Assembly (NCBI GenBank): GCA_934541105.1
Contig: CAKTDA010000001.1
Span: 124,001-188,000, forward strand
Source of the DNA: an uncultured Luteitalea sp.
GTDB taxonomy: Bacteria; Acidobacteriota; Vicinamibacteria; Vicinamibacterales; Vicinamibacteraceae
Length of the DNA stretch: 64,000 nucleotides
Direction: 5' to 3'
Every line of letters begins with the position of its first letter. The first letter of the stretch is position 1. The notes beneath the pieces are model-generated. The model was not told the DNA's origin, searched no databases, and was given only the letters and a program-made list of their open reading frames with translations. The translations under genes were made by a program, and so were the position numbers. Shown one piece after another: positions 21,960 to 29,983 of the stretch.

Positions 21960-22928
21960 ATGCCCATGACGTCCGCACACGACTTGTCGCCCGCCCTGAC
22001 CGTCCGCGACCTGCTGGCCCGCTGCGCGGGCACGCGCCTGTCCGACCTGTCGATTCGCGCCGGGGACGCGGGCCTCTCGCGGCGCATCTCGCAGGTCTCG
22101 CTCCAGAAGACCGGCCTCGCGCTCACCGGCCAGCCCCAGTACCTCGAGGACGGACGCGTGCTGCTCTTCGGGCGGAGCGAGGTGCAGTACCTGGCGAGCC
22201 TCGAGGACGGCGAACGACGCCTGCGACTCGGCGGCCTCCTGCGTCCGGGCCTCCCATGCATCGTCGTCACGGGGGGACTGCCTGTCGATCCGGTGCTCAT
22301 CGAGACCGCCGACGCGCAGGGCGTGCCCGTGCTCTCGACCGACGTCCTGACGTCGGAGGCCCTCGTCGCGCTGACGGGCGTGCTCGAGGAAGGGCTCGCG
22401 CCGGTCACGATGCTGCACGGCGTCCTCGTGGACATCCTCGGACTCGGCGTGCTGCTGCTCGGCGACAGCGGCATCGGCAAGAGCGAGTGCGCGCTCGACC
22501 TCGTCGTCCGCGGCCATCGGCTCGTGGCCGACGATGCGGTGGAGATCACGCGGCGGGGGACGGTCCTCGTGGGAAGTTCGCCGCCGTTGACGCGGCACCA
22601 CATGGAGGTCCGCGGCCTGGGCATCATGAACGTGCAGGACCTGTTCGGCGTCGCGGCGACTAGGCAGAGCATGCGGGTCGAGTTCATCGTCCGGCTCGTC
22701 CGGTGGGACAGCCACACCGAGTACGAACGGCTCGGGCTCGAGGAGGCCACCGAACCGCTGCTCGACCTGCCTGTGCCGGTCGTGACCCTCCCGGTGGCCC
22801 CTGGCCGGAACATCGGTATCCTCGTGGAAGTCGCGGCACGGCGGCACCTGCTGCTGGCACGCGGGGTCTCGGCGGCGCAGCGGCTCGCGGCGCGCGTCGA
22901 GGCCGAACTGCAGGCAGGGGAGTCATGA
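21960..22928 (+). CDS. hprK: HPr kinase/phosphorylase
   Basis: Bifunctional enzyme that phosphorylates, and dephosphorylates, Ser46 of HPr. 322 residues. The P-loop GDSGIGKS lies at about 168-175, followed by LVADDAVEI and the HPrK signature EVRGLGIMNVQDLFG. The N-terminal HprK_N domain is complete. Its target HPr, three genes downstream, does carry a serine at exactly position 46. A second in-frame ATG lies two codons in. The stop overlaps the rapZ start (ATGA). Confidence 0.95.
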   Translation: MPMTSAHDLSPALTVRDLLARCAGTRLSDLSIRAGDAGLSRRISQVSLQKTGLALTGQPQYLEDGRVLLFGRSEVQYLASLEDGERRLRLGGLLRPGLPCIVVTGGLPVDPVLIETADAQGVPVLSTDVLTSEALVALTGVLEEGLAPVTMLHGVLVDILGLGVLLLGDSGIGKSECALDLVVRGHRLVADDAVEITRRGTVLVGSSPPLTRHHMEVRGLGIMNVQDLFGVAATRQSMRVEFIVRLVRWDSHTEYERLGLEEATEPLLDLPVPVVTLPVAPGRNIGILVEVAARRHLLLARGVSAAQRLAARVEAELQAGES

Positions 22929-23839
22929 GCCGACGCACGAGCCCGGCGGGAGCGGGCACCGAAACCACGCGCATGAGCCGTTTCATCGTGCTCACCGGGC
23001 TTTCGGGATCCGGAAAGACGCAGGCCATCCGCGCCCTGGAAGACCTCGGGTACTTCTGCGTGGACAACCTCCCGGTCGCACTGATCCCGACGTTTGCCGA
23101 GCTCACGCTGCGGGCCGGCGGCGAGATCGATCGCGCGGCGGTCGTCGTGGACATCCGTGAGCGATCGCTGCTCAAGACGTTTCCGGACACGTACGAGTCC
23201 CTGCGCAGCATGCCGGGCGTCGAACCGCGCCTGATCTTCCTCGACGCATCGGACGCGGCGCTCGTCCGGCGCTTCAGCGAGACCAGGCGGCCGCACCCGC
23301 TGGCCGAGCACGAGTCGGTCAGCGAAGGCATCAGGCGCGAACGCGATCAGCTCGCCCCGATCCGCGCCATGGCCGACCAGATCATCGACACGTCGGACAT
23401 GACCGTGCACGAACTGCGGCATGCGTTCATGGCGACGTCGCGCGAGAGCGGCGCGACCGCCGGGCCCGTCGTCACGCTCCTCAGCTTCGGCTTCAAGCAC
23501 GGCGTGCCGCTCGACGCGGACCTCGTCTTCGACGCGCGGTTCCTGCCCAATCCGCACTTCGTGCCCGAACTGCGCCCCCACACGGGCCGCGACGCGCCCG
23601 TCCGCGAGTTCCTCGAGCAATACGACGACTACGCGACGTTCCTCGCGCGTGTCGGCGACCTGCTCGAGTTCCTCCTGCCTCGGTATGCGGCCGAGGGGAA
23701 GAGTTACGTCACGGTGGCGATCGGTTGCACCGGCGGCAAGCACCGCTCGGTGGCCATTGCCGAGGAGCTGAAGCAGCGGATGGGCGCGATTGCCGGCATC
23801 CGGCTGCGCGTCCGGCATCGCGATATCGCGCAGGAGTAG
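22925..23839 (+). CDS. rapZ: RapZ-family nucleotide-binding protein
   Basis: P-loop protein of the RapZ/YvcJ family; in E. coli it is an RNA adaptor that controls GlmS through small RNAs. Walker A GLSGSGKT at 25-32 in the chosen frame, then LGYFCVDNLPVALIP, a second nucleotide site block DASDAALVRRFSETRRPHPL, and the C-terminal RapZ domain with SFGFKHG, LPNPHF and AIGCTGGKHRSV. I chose the ATG at 22925 (304 aa) because GGGGAG precedes it and it overlaps the hprK stop; the ATG at 22973 gives the more usual 288 residues and cannot be excluded. Confidence 0.93.
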   Translation: MSRRTSPAGAGTETTRMSRFIVLTGLSGSGKTQAIRALEDLGYFCVDNLPVALIPTFAELTLRAGGEIDRAAVVVDIRERSLLKTFPDTYESLRSMPGVEPRLIFLDASDAALVRRFSETRRPHPLAEHESVSEGIRRERDQLAPIRAMADQIIDTSDMTVHELRHAFMATSRESGATAGPVVTLLSFGFKHGVPLDADLVFDARFLPNPHFVPELRPHTGRDAPVREFLEQYDDYATFLARVGDLLEFLLPRYAAEGKSYVTVAIGCTGGKHRSVAIAEELKQRMGAIAGIRLRVRHRDIAQE

Positions 23840-23855
23840 GGCGCCCGACGGTGAC

Positions 23856-24296
23856 ATGACGATGGCAGACAGCGATCAGCAGCATCTGGGGGTGGTCGTG
23901 GTGACACACGGCCAGCTCGCCAACGAACTCGTCAACGCGGCCGAGATGATCGCGGGCGAACTCGTGCGCTTCGCGGCGGTCTCGCTCGGGTGGCACGACG
24001 ATCCCAATGCCGCGAGCGATCAGATTGCGGCCGCGATTGCCCGCGTGGACGGCCCGGCCGGCGTGCTGCTGCTCACCGACATGTTCGGCGGCACGCCGAG
24101 CAACCTCGGCATCACCTTCCTCGAGGACGATCGCGTCGAGGTCATCACCGGCGTGAACCTGCCGATGCTCGTCAAGCTCGCCAACCTCGAACGCACGAAT
24201 GCCGGCCTGCTCGCGATCGCCCGCCAGGTCCGCGAGCACGCCCGCGAGTCGATCCGCGTCGCCTCCGACCTGATGCGGCCCGACGTCGGGTCGTAA
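23856..24296 (+). CDS. PTS mannose-type EIIA domain protein
   Basis: 146-residue stand-alone EIIA of the mannose/fructose/sorbose family. The phosphorylated His is His18 in VVVVTHGQLA; LLLTDMFGGTPSN is the second family block and ITGVNLPML the third. No EIIB, EIIC or EIID is nearby, so it likely receives phosphate from HPr for regulation rather than for sugar uptake. Start at 23856; an ATG two codons later (23862) is equally possible. The gap to HPr is only 4 bp. Confidence 0.92.
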   Translation: MTMADSDQQHLGVVVVTHGQLANELVNAAEMIAGELVRFAAVSLGWHDDPNAASDQIAAAIARVDGPAGVLLLTDMFGGTPSNLGITFLEDDRVEVITGVNLPMLVKLANLERTNAGLLAIARQVREHARESIRVASDLMRPDVGS

Positions 24297-24300
24297 GCGC

Positions 24301-24567
24301 ATGGTGACGCGTGAAGCGACGATCGTGAACCCGCTGGGACTGCACGCCCGCGCCGCCGCCAAGTTCGTGCGGCTCGCGTCGCAGTATGCCGCCAGCGTGC
24401 GGGTGGCCAGGGGACCGCGGGAACTCGACGGCAAGAGCATCCTCGGGCTCCTCCTGCTCGGCGCCGCGAAGGGTTCCACGATCGTCATCCGCGCCGATGG
24501 CGCCGACGAGGCCGCGGCGGTCGACGCGCTCAGCGCCCTCGTGGCCGACGGCTTCGGGGAGCTGTGA
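24301..24567 (+). CDS. ptsH: Phosphocarrier protein HPr
   Basis: 88 residues, the normal HPr length. His15 in NPLGLHARAA is the phosphate carrier site from EI. Ser46 in DGKSILGLLLLG is the regulatory site phosphorylated by HprK. Both are at the canonical positions, so HPr can be in four phosphorylation states as in Firmicutes. It lies between EIIA and EI with 4 bp and 1 bp gaps. Confidence 0.95.
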   Translation: MVTREATIVNPLGLHARAAAKFVRLASQYAASVRVARGPRELDGKSILGLLLLGAAKGSTIVIRADGADEAAAVDALSALVADGFGEL

Positions 24568-24568
24568 C

Positions 24569-26239
24569 GTGCTGATGCTCACCGGCGTCGCCGTTGCACC
24601 CGGCGACGCGCTCGGCCCCGCCGTCGTGGTGCGCCTGCGCGCCCACGACGTCCGCTACCGCATCGCAGACGACGGCGTGGCGCGTGAGCAGGCGCGGCTC
24701 GCCGGCGCGTGCGACAGGACCCGCACCCAACTCGAGGAGATCCGCGATCGCACGCGGCATGTCATCGGGAGCGAGCTCGCCGGGATGTTCGACGTGCAGA
24801 TCCTGATGCTCGCCGACCCGCTCCTGCGCGAGCGCGCCGACGCGCTGATCCGGACGCGCCACGTCAACGCCGAATGGGCCGTCGTCGAAGCCGGCGAGGA
24901 GTTGATGCAGCGACTGCGCGCCATCGACGATCCCTACCTGCAGGAGCGCCACGGCGATCTCAACGACGTCCTCGGCCGCGTGCGCGCGAACCTTCAGGGC
25001 AGCGACAGCGACGCCGGTTGGCTGAACGCGCAACTGGCGCGCTTTGCCGACCCCTGCGTGTTCGTGGCCGACGACCTGCCGGTGTCGGTCGCCGCACAAC
25101 TCGACTGGTCGCGGCTGGCGGCGCTTGCAACCGATGCCGGGACGCGAACGGCCCATACGGCGATCCTCGCGCGTTCGATGGGAATTCCGGCCGTCGTCGG
25201 CCTGCAGGAGGCCACGCGCATGGTGCCGCCGGGCAGCATGCTGCTCGTGGACGGCACCGCGGGGGTCATCGCAATCGACCCGCCGGCCGTCGTCGTCGAT
25301 GCGGCCCGGCAGCGCCTTCGGGCTGTGGTGCTCGCGTCGGAGCCCTCGCTCTCAGGGCCGGCGAACACTGCCGACGACACGCAGATCCGGTTGTTCGCGA
25401 ACGTCGAACGTCCCGAGGACGTCGCAGTCGCGCTGCGTGAGGGCGCCGAGGGGCTGGGACTCGTGCGGTCGGAACTGCTGCTCGGCGCGCAGCCGATGGG
25501 CAGCGTGTCCGAACAGGCGCAGGTCGAGGCGTATGCCGCGGTGCTCGCGGCCGCGGGCGACCGGGAGGTGACGATTCGCACGTTCGATATCACGCCGGAG
25601 GAAGTCGGCCTGGTGGCCTTCGACGTCGAACCGCGCGAGAGACTCGGCATGCGCGGCCTCAGGCTGGGACTGGCGCGGCCGGAGCTGCTCGAACGACAGC
25701 TCCGGGCCCTGATCCGGGCGGGGCAGGGACGCCGCCTGCGCGTGATGTTCCCGTTCGTCACGACGGCCGACGAACTGCACCGCGCGACCGCGCTCCTGCA
25801 CCAGCAGGCCGGAAAACTGGGGATGAAGCCGCCGCTCGCCGGCGCGATGGTCGAAGTCCCGGCGGCCGCGCTCGACGCCGGCCGCCTTGCCCGCCATGCC
25901 TCGTTCCTCAGCATCGGCACCAACGACCTCACCCAGTACACGCTGGCCGCGGATCGCAGCGACGTGCGGGTGCAGCATCTCTACGATCCGCAGCATCCCG
26001 CCGTGTTGATGCTGATTCGCGCGGTCGTGCGTGGGGCCAGGCAGCACCGGTGCCGCGTGGCCGTGTGCGGAGAAATGGCGTCCGACAGTGGCTTGCTGCC
26101 GATCCTCCTCGGCCTCGGGCTGCGGGAGTTCAGCATGGCGGCGACATCGCTGCGGCAGGCACGCGCTGCGCTGCGCGAGGTGTCGATTGCCGCCGCGCGC
26201 GAGGCCGCCAGGCGCGCGTTGTCGGAGGGGAGTCGCTAG
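24569..26239 (+). CDS. ptsI: Phosphoenolpyruvate-protein phosphotransferase (PTS enzyme I)
   Basis: Autophosphorylates from PEP and passes phosphate to HPr. 556 residues from the GTG at 24569, or 554 from the ATG at 24575. I favour the GTG because GGGGAG ends about 7 bp upstream. The active His is near residue 196 in GTRTAHTAILARSMGIPAVVG. PEP-binding blocks EGLGLVRSELLL, VMFPFVTTADEL, GAMVEVPAAAL and SIGTNDLTQYTLAADR are intact. There is no GAF domain, so this is PtsI and not the nitrogen-PTS form PtsP. Its last 4 bp overlap the stop of convergent ssb. Confidence 0.95.
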   Translation: MLMLTGVAVAPGDALGPAVVVRLRAHDVRYRIADDGVAREQARLAGACDRTRTQLEEIRDRTRHVIGSELAGMFDVQILMLADPLLRERADALIRTRHVNAEWAVVEAGEELMQRLRAIDDPYLQERHGDLNDVLGRVRANLQGSDSDAGWLNAQLARFADPCVFVADDLPVSVAAQLDWSRLAALATDAGTRTAHTAILARSMGIPAVVGLQEATRMVPPGSMLLVDGTAGVIAIDPPAVVVDAARQRLRAVVLASEPSLSGPANTADDTQIRLFANVERPEDVAVALREGAEGLGLVRSELLLGAQPMGSVSEQAQVEAYAAVLAAAGDREVTIRTFDITPEEVGLVAFDVEPRERLGMRGLRLGLARPELLERQLRALIRAGQGRRLRVMFPFVTTADELHRATALLHQQAGKLGMKPPLAGAMVEVPAAALDAGRLARHASFLSIGTNDLTQYTLAADRSDVRVQHLYDPQHPAVLMLIRAVVRGARQHRCRVAVCGEMASDSGLLPILLGLGLREFSMAATSLRQARAALREVSIAAAREAARRALSEGSR

Positions 26240-26715
26240 AACGGGATGTCGTCGTCGCCCTCGCCGCCGCTCATGGGATCGAAGCCGCCGCCACTGGAGG
26301 CGCTTCCTCCCGAGCCAGACGGCTGGCCGCCGTAGTCGTAGTCGTCCTCGCTCCGGCTGCTGCTGCCGCCGCCTCGACCACCGCCACCGCCAAGCAACTG
26401 AATCCGGTCGGCGACGATCTCGGTCGTGTACCGCTTCTGACCGTCCTTGTCGTCCCACGACCGCGTCTCGATGCGGCCCTCGACGTAGATCTGCTTGCCC
26501 TTCTTCAGGTAGTCCTGCAGCGACTCGGCCTGCTTGCCGAGCAGGACGATCCGGTGCCATTCGGTCTTCTCGACCCAGTCACCGGTCTTGCTGTCCTTGC
26601 GCCGATCGGTCGTCGCGATGCTGAACCGCGAGATCGCGAAGCCGCTGCCGGTGAACTTCAGCTCGGCGTCGCGCCCCAGGTTGCCGACCAGGATTGCCTT
26701 GTTGACGCTGCCCAT
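26236..26715 (-). CDS. ssb: Single-stranded DNA-binding protein
   Basis: 159 residues: OB-fold (MGSVNKAILVGNLGRDAELKFTGSG to about residue 105), a glycine/serine-rich flexible linker, and the acidic C-terminal tip DDDIPF that recruits replication and repair proteins. I start at the ATG at 26715, which a purine-rich GAGAGAGA stretch precedes; an in-frame ATG at 26745 would add ten residues absent from the family. It follows the Tol-Pal genes on the same strand, but a 215-bp gap with hairpins separates it. Confidence 0.95.
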   Translation of the reverse strand: MGSVNKAILVGNLGRDAELKFTGSGFAISRFSIATTDRRKDSKTGDWVEKTEWHRIVLLGKQAESLQDYLKKGKQIYVEGRIETRSWDDKDGQKRYTTEIVADRIQLLGGGGGRGGGSSSRSEDDYDYGGQPSGSGGSASSGGGFDPMSGGEGDDDIPF

Positions 26716-26735
26716 ACGTTGCGGTCTCTCTCTCC

Positions 26736-26752
26736 ACCCGGGCATCCCGGGT
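26736..26752 (-). other. Hairpin in the ssb leader
   Basis: Perfect 7-bp arms (ACCCGGG, CCCGGGT) with a 3-nt loop, 20-37 bp upstream of the ssb ATG and just before its purine-rich ribosome binding site. A second small stem ACCCC/GGGGT with a 3-nt loop lies at 26769-26781. They may stabilise or attenuate the ssb message; no T-run is present. Confidence 0.35.
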
Positions 26753-26796
26753 CTTTCACGCCCCGACGACCCCGCCGGGGTACACGCTCTGCACGA

Positions 26797-26824
26797 GGAA
26801 TGCGCGATGCGGAATGCGAATGGG
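26797..26824. repeat. Heptamer-period tandem array between cpoB and ssb
   Basis: Reads as GGAATGC, GCGATGC, GGAATGC, GAATGGG, a strict 7-bp period in intergenic DNA. The same period, with other heptamers, recurs near 44.55, 60.44 and 60.9-61.1 kb. Confidence 0.55.
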
Positions 26825-26903
26825 TACGGTCGATGGCGAACCAGCTACGGACGCAACCGTCGGGCATGGGGACGGCCGGCGCCTGCGGCGTCTGACACAT
26901 CGA

Positions 26904-26920
26904 GCGGCACACGGTGCCGC
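26904..26920 (-). terminator. Hairpin after cpoB, candidate terminator of the Tol-Pal operon
   Basis: GCGGCAC, a 3-nt loop, GTGCCGC: perfect 7-bp stem beginning 10 bp after the cpoB stop on the minus strand. The stem is strong and the position right, but the following T content is low, so termination is inferred. Confidence 0.45.
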
Positions 26921-26930
26921 GGGCGCCTCG

Positions 26931-27842
26931 TCACTCCCTGGGACGCCGGTTCAGGCCGTCGAGGACCTGCTTGGCCAGCGTGGCCACCTCACTCTGGGGA
27001 TAGTTGCGGATGACCTGCTGGAAGGACTCGCGGGCTCGCTCGTTCTCGCCGAGGAGGCTCAGCGCCACGCCGCGCTTGTAGAGCGCCTGCGGCACGCGGT
27101 CGGCCGTGGGGTAGTCGGCAATGACCTTCTCGTAGGCGCCGACGGCCTCCTTGAACTTCCCATCGAGCTGGTACGACTCGCCGATGTAGAACTGCGCATC
27201 GTCGGCCCGATCGCTGGTGGGGAAGGAGCGGATGAACTGCTCGAAGCCCGAGATCGCGAGACTCCACTGGCCGGCTGCGTAATCGGCCTGCGCGGTGTCG
27301 AACATCCGCTGCGGCGACAGGCCGCCGGCCGGGCCGGTCGGTACCGGGGGGACCACCTGCCCAGGCGTGGGCGTGGTGCCACCCGTCGCGGGCGGTGCGT
27401 CGCCCGACACTGCGCCCGGGACCTGGGATGCCGGCACCATCGTGCCGTCGGGACCGAGGACCATCGGCGGGGCCAGCTGCGAGGGCAGCGTGTTCACCGC
27501 ATCGCGCAACGACGTCAACTCCTGGCCGAGCGTCCCGACGCGCGTGTTGTTCTCGTCGAGGCGTTCGCGCACGACCCGCAGGTCCGACCCGAGGTTGTCG
27601 ATGAGCAGCTTCTGGTCGGCGAACTGCTTGCGCGACGTCGTGGCCTGGTCGTCGAGCTTGCCGTTGAGCGTGTTCAACGTGTCGGTGAGCGTGGCCAGCA
27701 CGAGCTGCAGCTGCTGCGACTGCTCCTGCAGCATGCGGATGTCGGCCAGCAGCTGCTGGTGCTCGCGGTTGGCGGCGTGGGCCGGCGCCGCCAGGCCCAC
27801 GAGCAGGGCGCCCGCGAGGGCGCCGATCACGGTGCGCGTCAT
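26931..27842 (-). CDS. cpoB: Cell division coordinator CpoB/YbgF (Tol-Pal associated)
   Basis: 303 residues. Signal peptide MTRTVIGALAGALLVGLAAPAHA, a coiled-coil region (~24-110, HQQLLADIRMLQEQSQQLQLVL onward), a Pro/Gly/Thr-rich linker, then TPR repeats typical of YbgF (FDTAQADYAAGQWSLAISGFEQFI, AQFYIGESYQLDGKFKEAVGAYEKVI). It acts in the periplasm with TolA, and in E. coli couples peptidoglycan synthesis to outer-membrane constriction. The start at 27842 has AAGGAAGG just upstream; an ATG at 27866 is weaker. Last gene of the tol cluster. Confidence 0.92.
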   Translation of the reverse strand: MTRTVIGALAGALLVGLAAPAHAANREHQQLLADIRMLQEQSQQLQLVLATLTDTLNTLNGKLDDQATTSRKQFADQKLLIDNLGSDLRVVRERLDENNTRVGTLGQELTSLRDAVNTLPSQLAPPMVLGPDGTMVPASQVPGAVSGDAPPATGGTTPTPGQVVPPVPTGPAGGLSPQRMFDTAQADYAAGQWSLAISGFEQFIRSFPTSDRADDAQFYIGESYQLDGKFKEAVGAYEKVIADYPTADRVPQALYKRGVALSLLGENERARESFQQVIRNYPQSEVATLAKQVLDGLNRRPRE

Positions 27843-27880
27843 GATGCCTTCCTTGCGTGCGGCCATCCGTCAGCTATCGC

Positions 27881-28483
27881 TTACTTGCTGGTGACCACGA
27901 AGTGGGCGCGCCGGTTCTTGGCGTATGCCTCTTCGGTGGCACCTGGCTCGAACGGGAACTCCTCGCCGTAGGAGACGGTCTTGAGCCGTTCGGCAGGAAT
28001 CCCGAGTGAAATCAGGTAGGCGCGGGCCGCCTGCGCGCGACGCTCCCCGAGAGTCAGATTGTACTCGGTGGTGCCGCGGTCGTCGCAGTGCCCCTCGATC
28101 GTCACGATCCAGCTCGGATACTGGCGCAGGATCTCGGCGTTCTTCTGCAGCGTCGCCTGCATGTCGCCGGCCACGTCCACGCTGTCGTACGCGTAGAACA
28201 CGGGCTGCAGCGGGCTCTCGCGATTGAGCTCGTCGAGCGAGCGCGCGTTGTAGTCCACCGCGGTGCCCGAGATCCCGGGCTCGGCCGGTACGGACGCGAT
28301 GGGGGGCTCGGGCTCGGCAATGGGCTCGGGCGGTGCCGGTGGCGCGCCGGTACCGGCGCCTGCACCCGCACTCGGCGGCGGCGGCGTCGGGCGTGCGACG
28401 GGCGGCTTCTTGCGGCTGCAGGCGGTGACCGTGGCCGCGACCACGAGGAGCAGGGCGACGAGGCGGAGAAGGCGAACGGGCAT
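27881..28483 (-). CDS. pal: Peptidoglycan-associated lipoprotein Pal
   Basis: 200 residues. Lipoprotein signal with lipobox TVTAC (acylated Cys22), a Pro/Ala/Gly-rich linker (~25-75), then an OmpA-like peptidoglycan-binding domain: VFYAYDSVDV, VTIEGHCDDRGTTEYNLTLGERRAQAARAYL and NRRAHFVV. It anchors the outer membrane to peptidoglycan and binds TolB. The usual FDFDS start of the domain is YAYDS here. tolB lies immediately upstream, 66 bp away. Confidence 0.95.
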   Translation of the reverse strand: MPVRLLRLVALLLVVAATVTACSRKKPPVARPTPPPPSAGAGAGTGAPPAPPEPIAEPEPPIASVPAEPGISGTAVDYNARSLDELNRESPLQPVFYAYDSVDVAGDMQATLQKNAEILRQYPSWIVTIEGHCDDRGTTEYNLTLGERRAQAARAYLISLGIPAERLKTVSYGEEFPFEPGATEEAYAKNRRAHFVVTSK

Positions 28484-28549
28484 TGCGTGATGTCTCCTAC
28501 GAATGACGGGCGAGGCCGGACGACGGACGAAGGGTCGGAGGCACCGCGC

Positions 28550-29983
28550 CTATCGCGACCAGCTGGGCTGCACGTTGTTACCCGCCTTGGTGACCTGGCG
28601 CAGGTCCCGGCCATCGCGGGCGATGGTGAAGATGTGTGTGCGGCCGGCACGCGTCGAGGCAAACGCGAGGTGCCGCCCGTTGGGCGACCATGCCGGGCTC
28701 TCGTTGCTGCCGATGCCATCGGTGATCGTGCGGACCTGCCCCTGCTCGAGGCTGAAGATCTTGATGTCGAACCCCGGACCGGTCCGGCCCGCGTACGCGA
28801 TCTCGTTGTAGGGCGCCGGCGACCACGTCGCGCGGTCGGCCCATGACTCACTGGTGATGCGCCGCGGCTGGCCCATGCCGTCGGCATCCACGATGTAAAT
28901 CTGCGGCGATCCCGAACGATCCGAGGTGAACGCGATCTGGTTGCCGGCCGGCGACCACGTGGGCGTCGAGTCGTTGCCAGGATGGCGCGTCACCCGCCGC
29001 AGGTTCCCGCCCTCGCGGCCCACGGTGTAGATCTCCATGTTGCCGTCACGGTTGGTCATGAACGCGATGCGCGATCCGTCGGGTGAAAAGGCCGGCAGGA
29101 AGTTGTGGATCCTGTCGGTGCCCGGCGCCGGCTGGTCCATCTTGCCCTGATAGATGTACGAGACGTAGATGTCGGGGTACCCGCGGCGATACGACGTGTA
29201 GGCGATCGCGCGCCCGTCGGCCGACCAGCTCGGGTTGATCGCCAGCGACCGGTTGACCGTCACGCGGCGCTGGTTCTCGCCGTCGTAGTCGGCGATGTAG
29301 ATCTCCTTGATGTTGCGCTGCTCGACCGTGCCGCGGGCCCGTTCCCCATCGCGGTCGGAGGCAAATGCCAGCTTCGTGCGCGCCACGCCCGTGAGCGAGC
29401 GCGTGTCCTTGTGCAGTTCGTCGGCAATCGTGTGCGCGAACGCCCGAGGGTTGCTTGCCGCGGCCGTGTACTCCTTGGCCCACATCCCGCGCTGCGACGC
29501 GACGTCGAAGAGCCGGACCTGCACCGTGAGGCTCGAGGCGTTCTGGCGGACGGTACCAATCAACACGGCGTTGGCCCCGAGCTCCTGCCACTGCGCAAAC
29601 GGCACGCTCTCCATCGACGCAGCCGGCGTGATCGGTCCGTAGCTCGTACGCGGGATCAGGTCGTACTCACGCTCGAAGCGCAGGTCGTCCCAGAGCACCT
29701 GCGCAATCGTGCTCGCCTGCTGCTTCAACTCCGCCGGTGCGATGAAGTCGGGCACGGCAAGTCGGGGCGCCGCTCCACCGCCCAGCGTGATCGCCGTCGA
29801 GATCTCGCTCGGCTGCTGCGTCTCGGGCGGGGTGGCCGGAGGCTGGCCGGCAGGCGGTTGCGCCGGCGACGCCGGCTGCGCTTGCGAGGCCGGCACCTGC
29901 CGCCCCTGTGGGGCTGCCAGCACCAGCACGGTGGACGCGAAAGCCCCGAGGGCGGCGGTCAGGAGGAAGCGGGGAGCTGTCAT
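28550..29983 (-). CDS. tolB: Tol-Pal system beta-propeller protein TolB
   Basis: Periplasmic propeller that binds Pal and TolA. 477 residues with a signal sequence (FLLTAALGAFASTVLVLAA), an Ala/Pro/Gln-rich linker longer than usual (~30-70), the N-terminal mixed domain (~75-215) and a six-bladed propeller. The TolB repeat pattern is obvious: NPSWSADGRAIAYTS, LPAFSPDGSRIAFMT, TPTWSPAGNQIAFTS and SPAWSPNGRHLAFAS. The ATG overlaps the stop of the tolA-like gene (ATGA), so translation is coupled. Confidence 0.95.
   Translation of the reverse strand: MTAPRFLLTAALGAFASTVLVLAAPQGRQVPASQAQPASPAQPPAGQPPATPPETQQPSEISTAITLGGGAAPRLAVPDFIAPAELKQQASTIAQVLWDDLRFEREYDLIPRTSYGPITPAASMESVPFAQWQELGANAVLIGTVRQNASSLTVQVRLFDVASQRGMWAKEYTAAASNPRAFAHTIADELHKDTRSLTGVARTKLAFASDRDGERARGTVEQRNIKEIYIADYDGENQRRVTVNRSLAINPSWSADGRAIAYTSYRRGYPDIYVSYIYQGKMDQPAPGTDRIHNFLPAFSPDGSRIAFMTNRDGNMEIYTVGREGGNLRRVTRHPGNDSTPTWSPAGNQIAFTSDRSGSPQIYIVDADGMGQPRRITSESWADRATWSPAPYNEIAYAGRTGPGFDIKIFSLEQGQVRTITDGIGSNESPAWSPNGRHLAFASTRAGRTHIFTIARDGRDLRQVTKAGNNVQPSWSR

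Noticed and set aside
26797..26824. CRISPR-like repeat arrays (also at 44.55, 60.44 and 61.1 kb)
   Set aside because: Units are seven bases with no spacers, and no cas gene is present.
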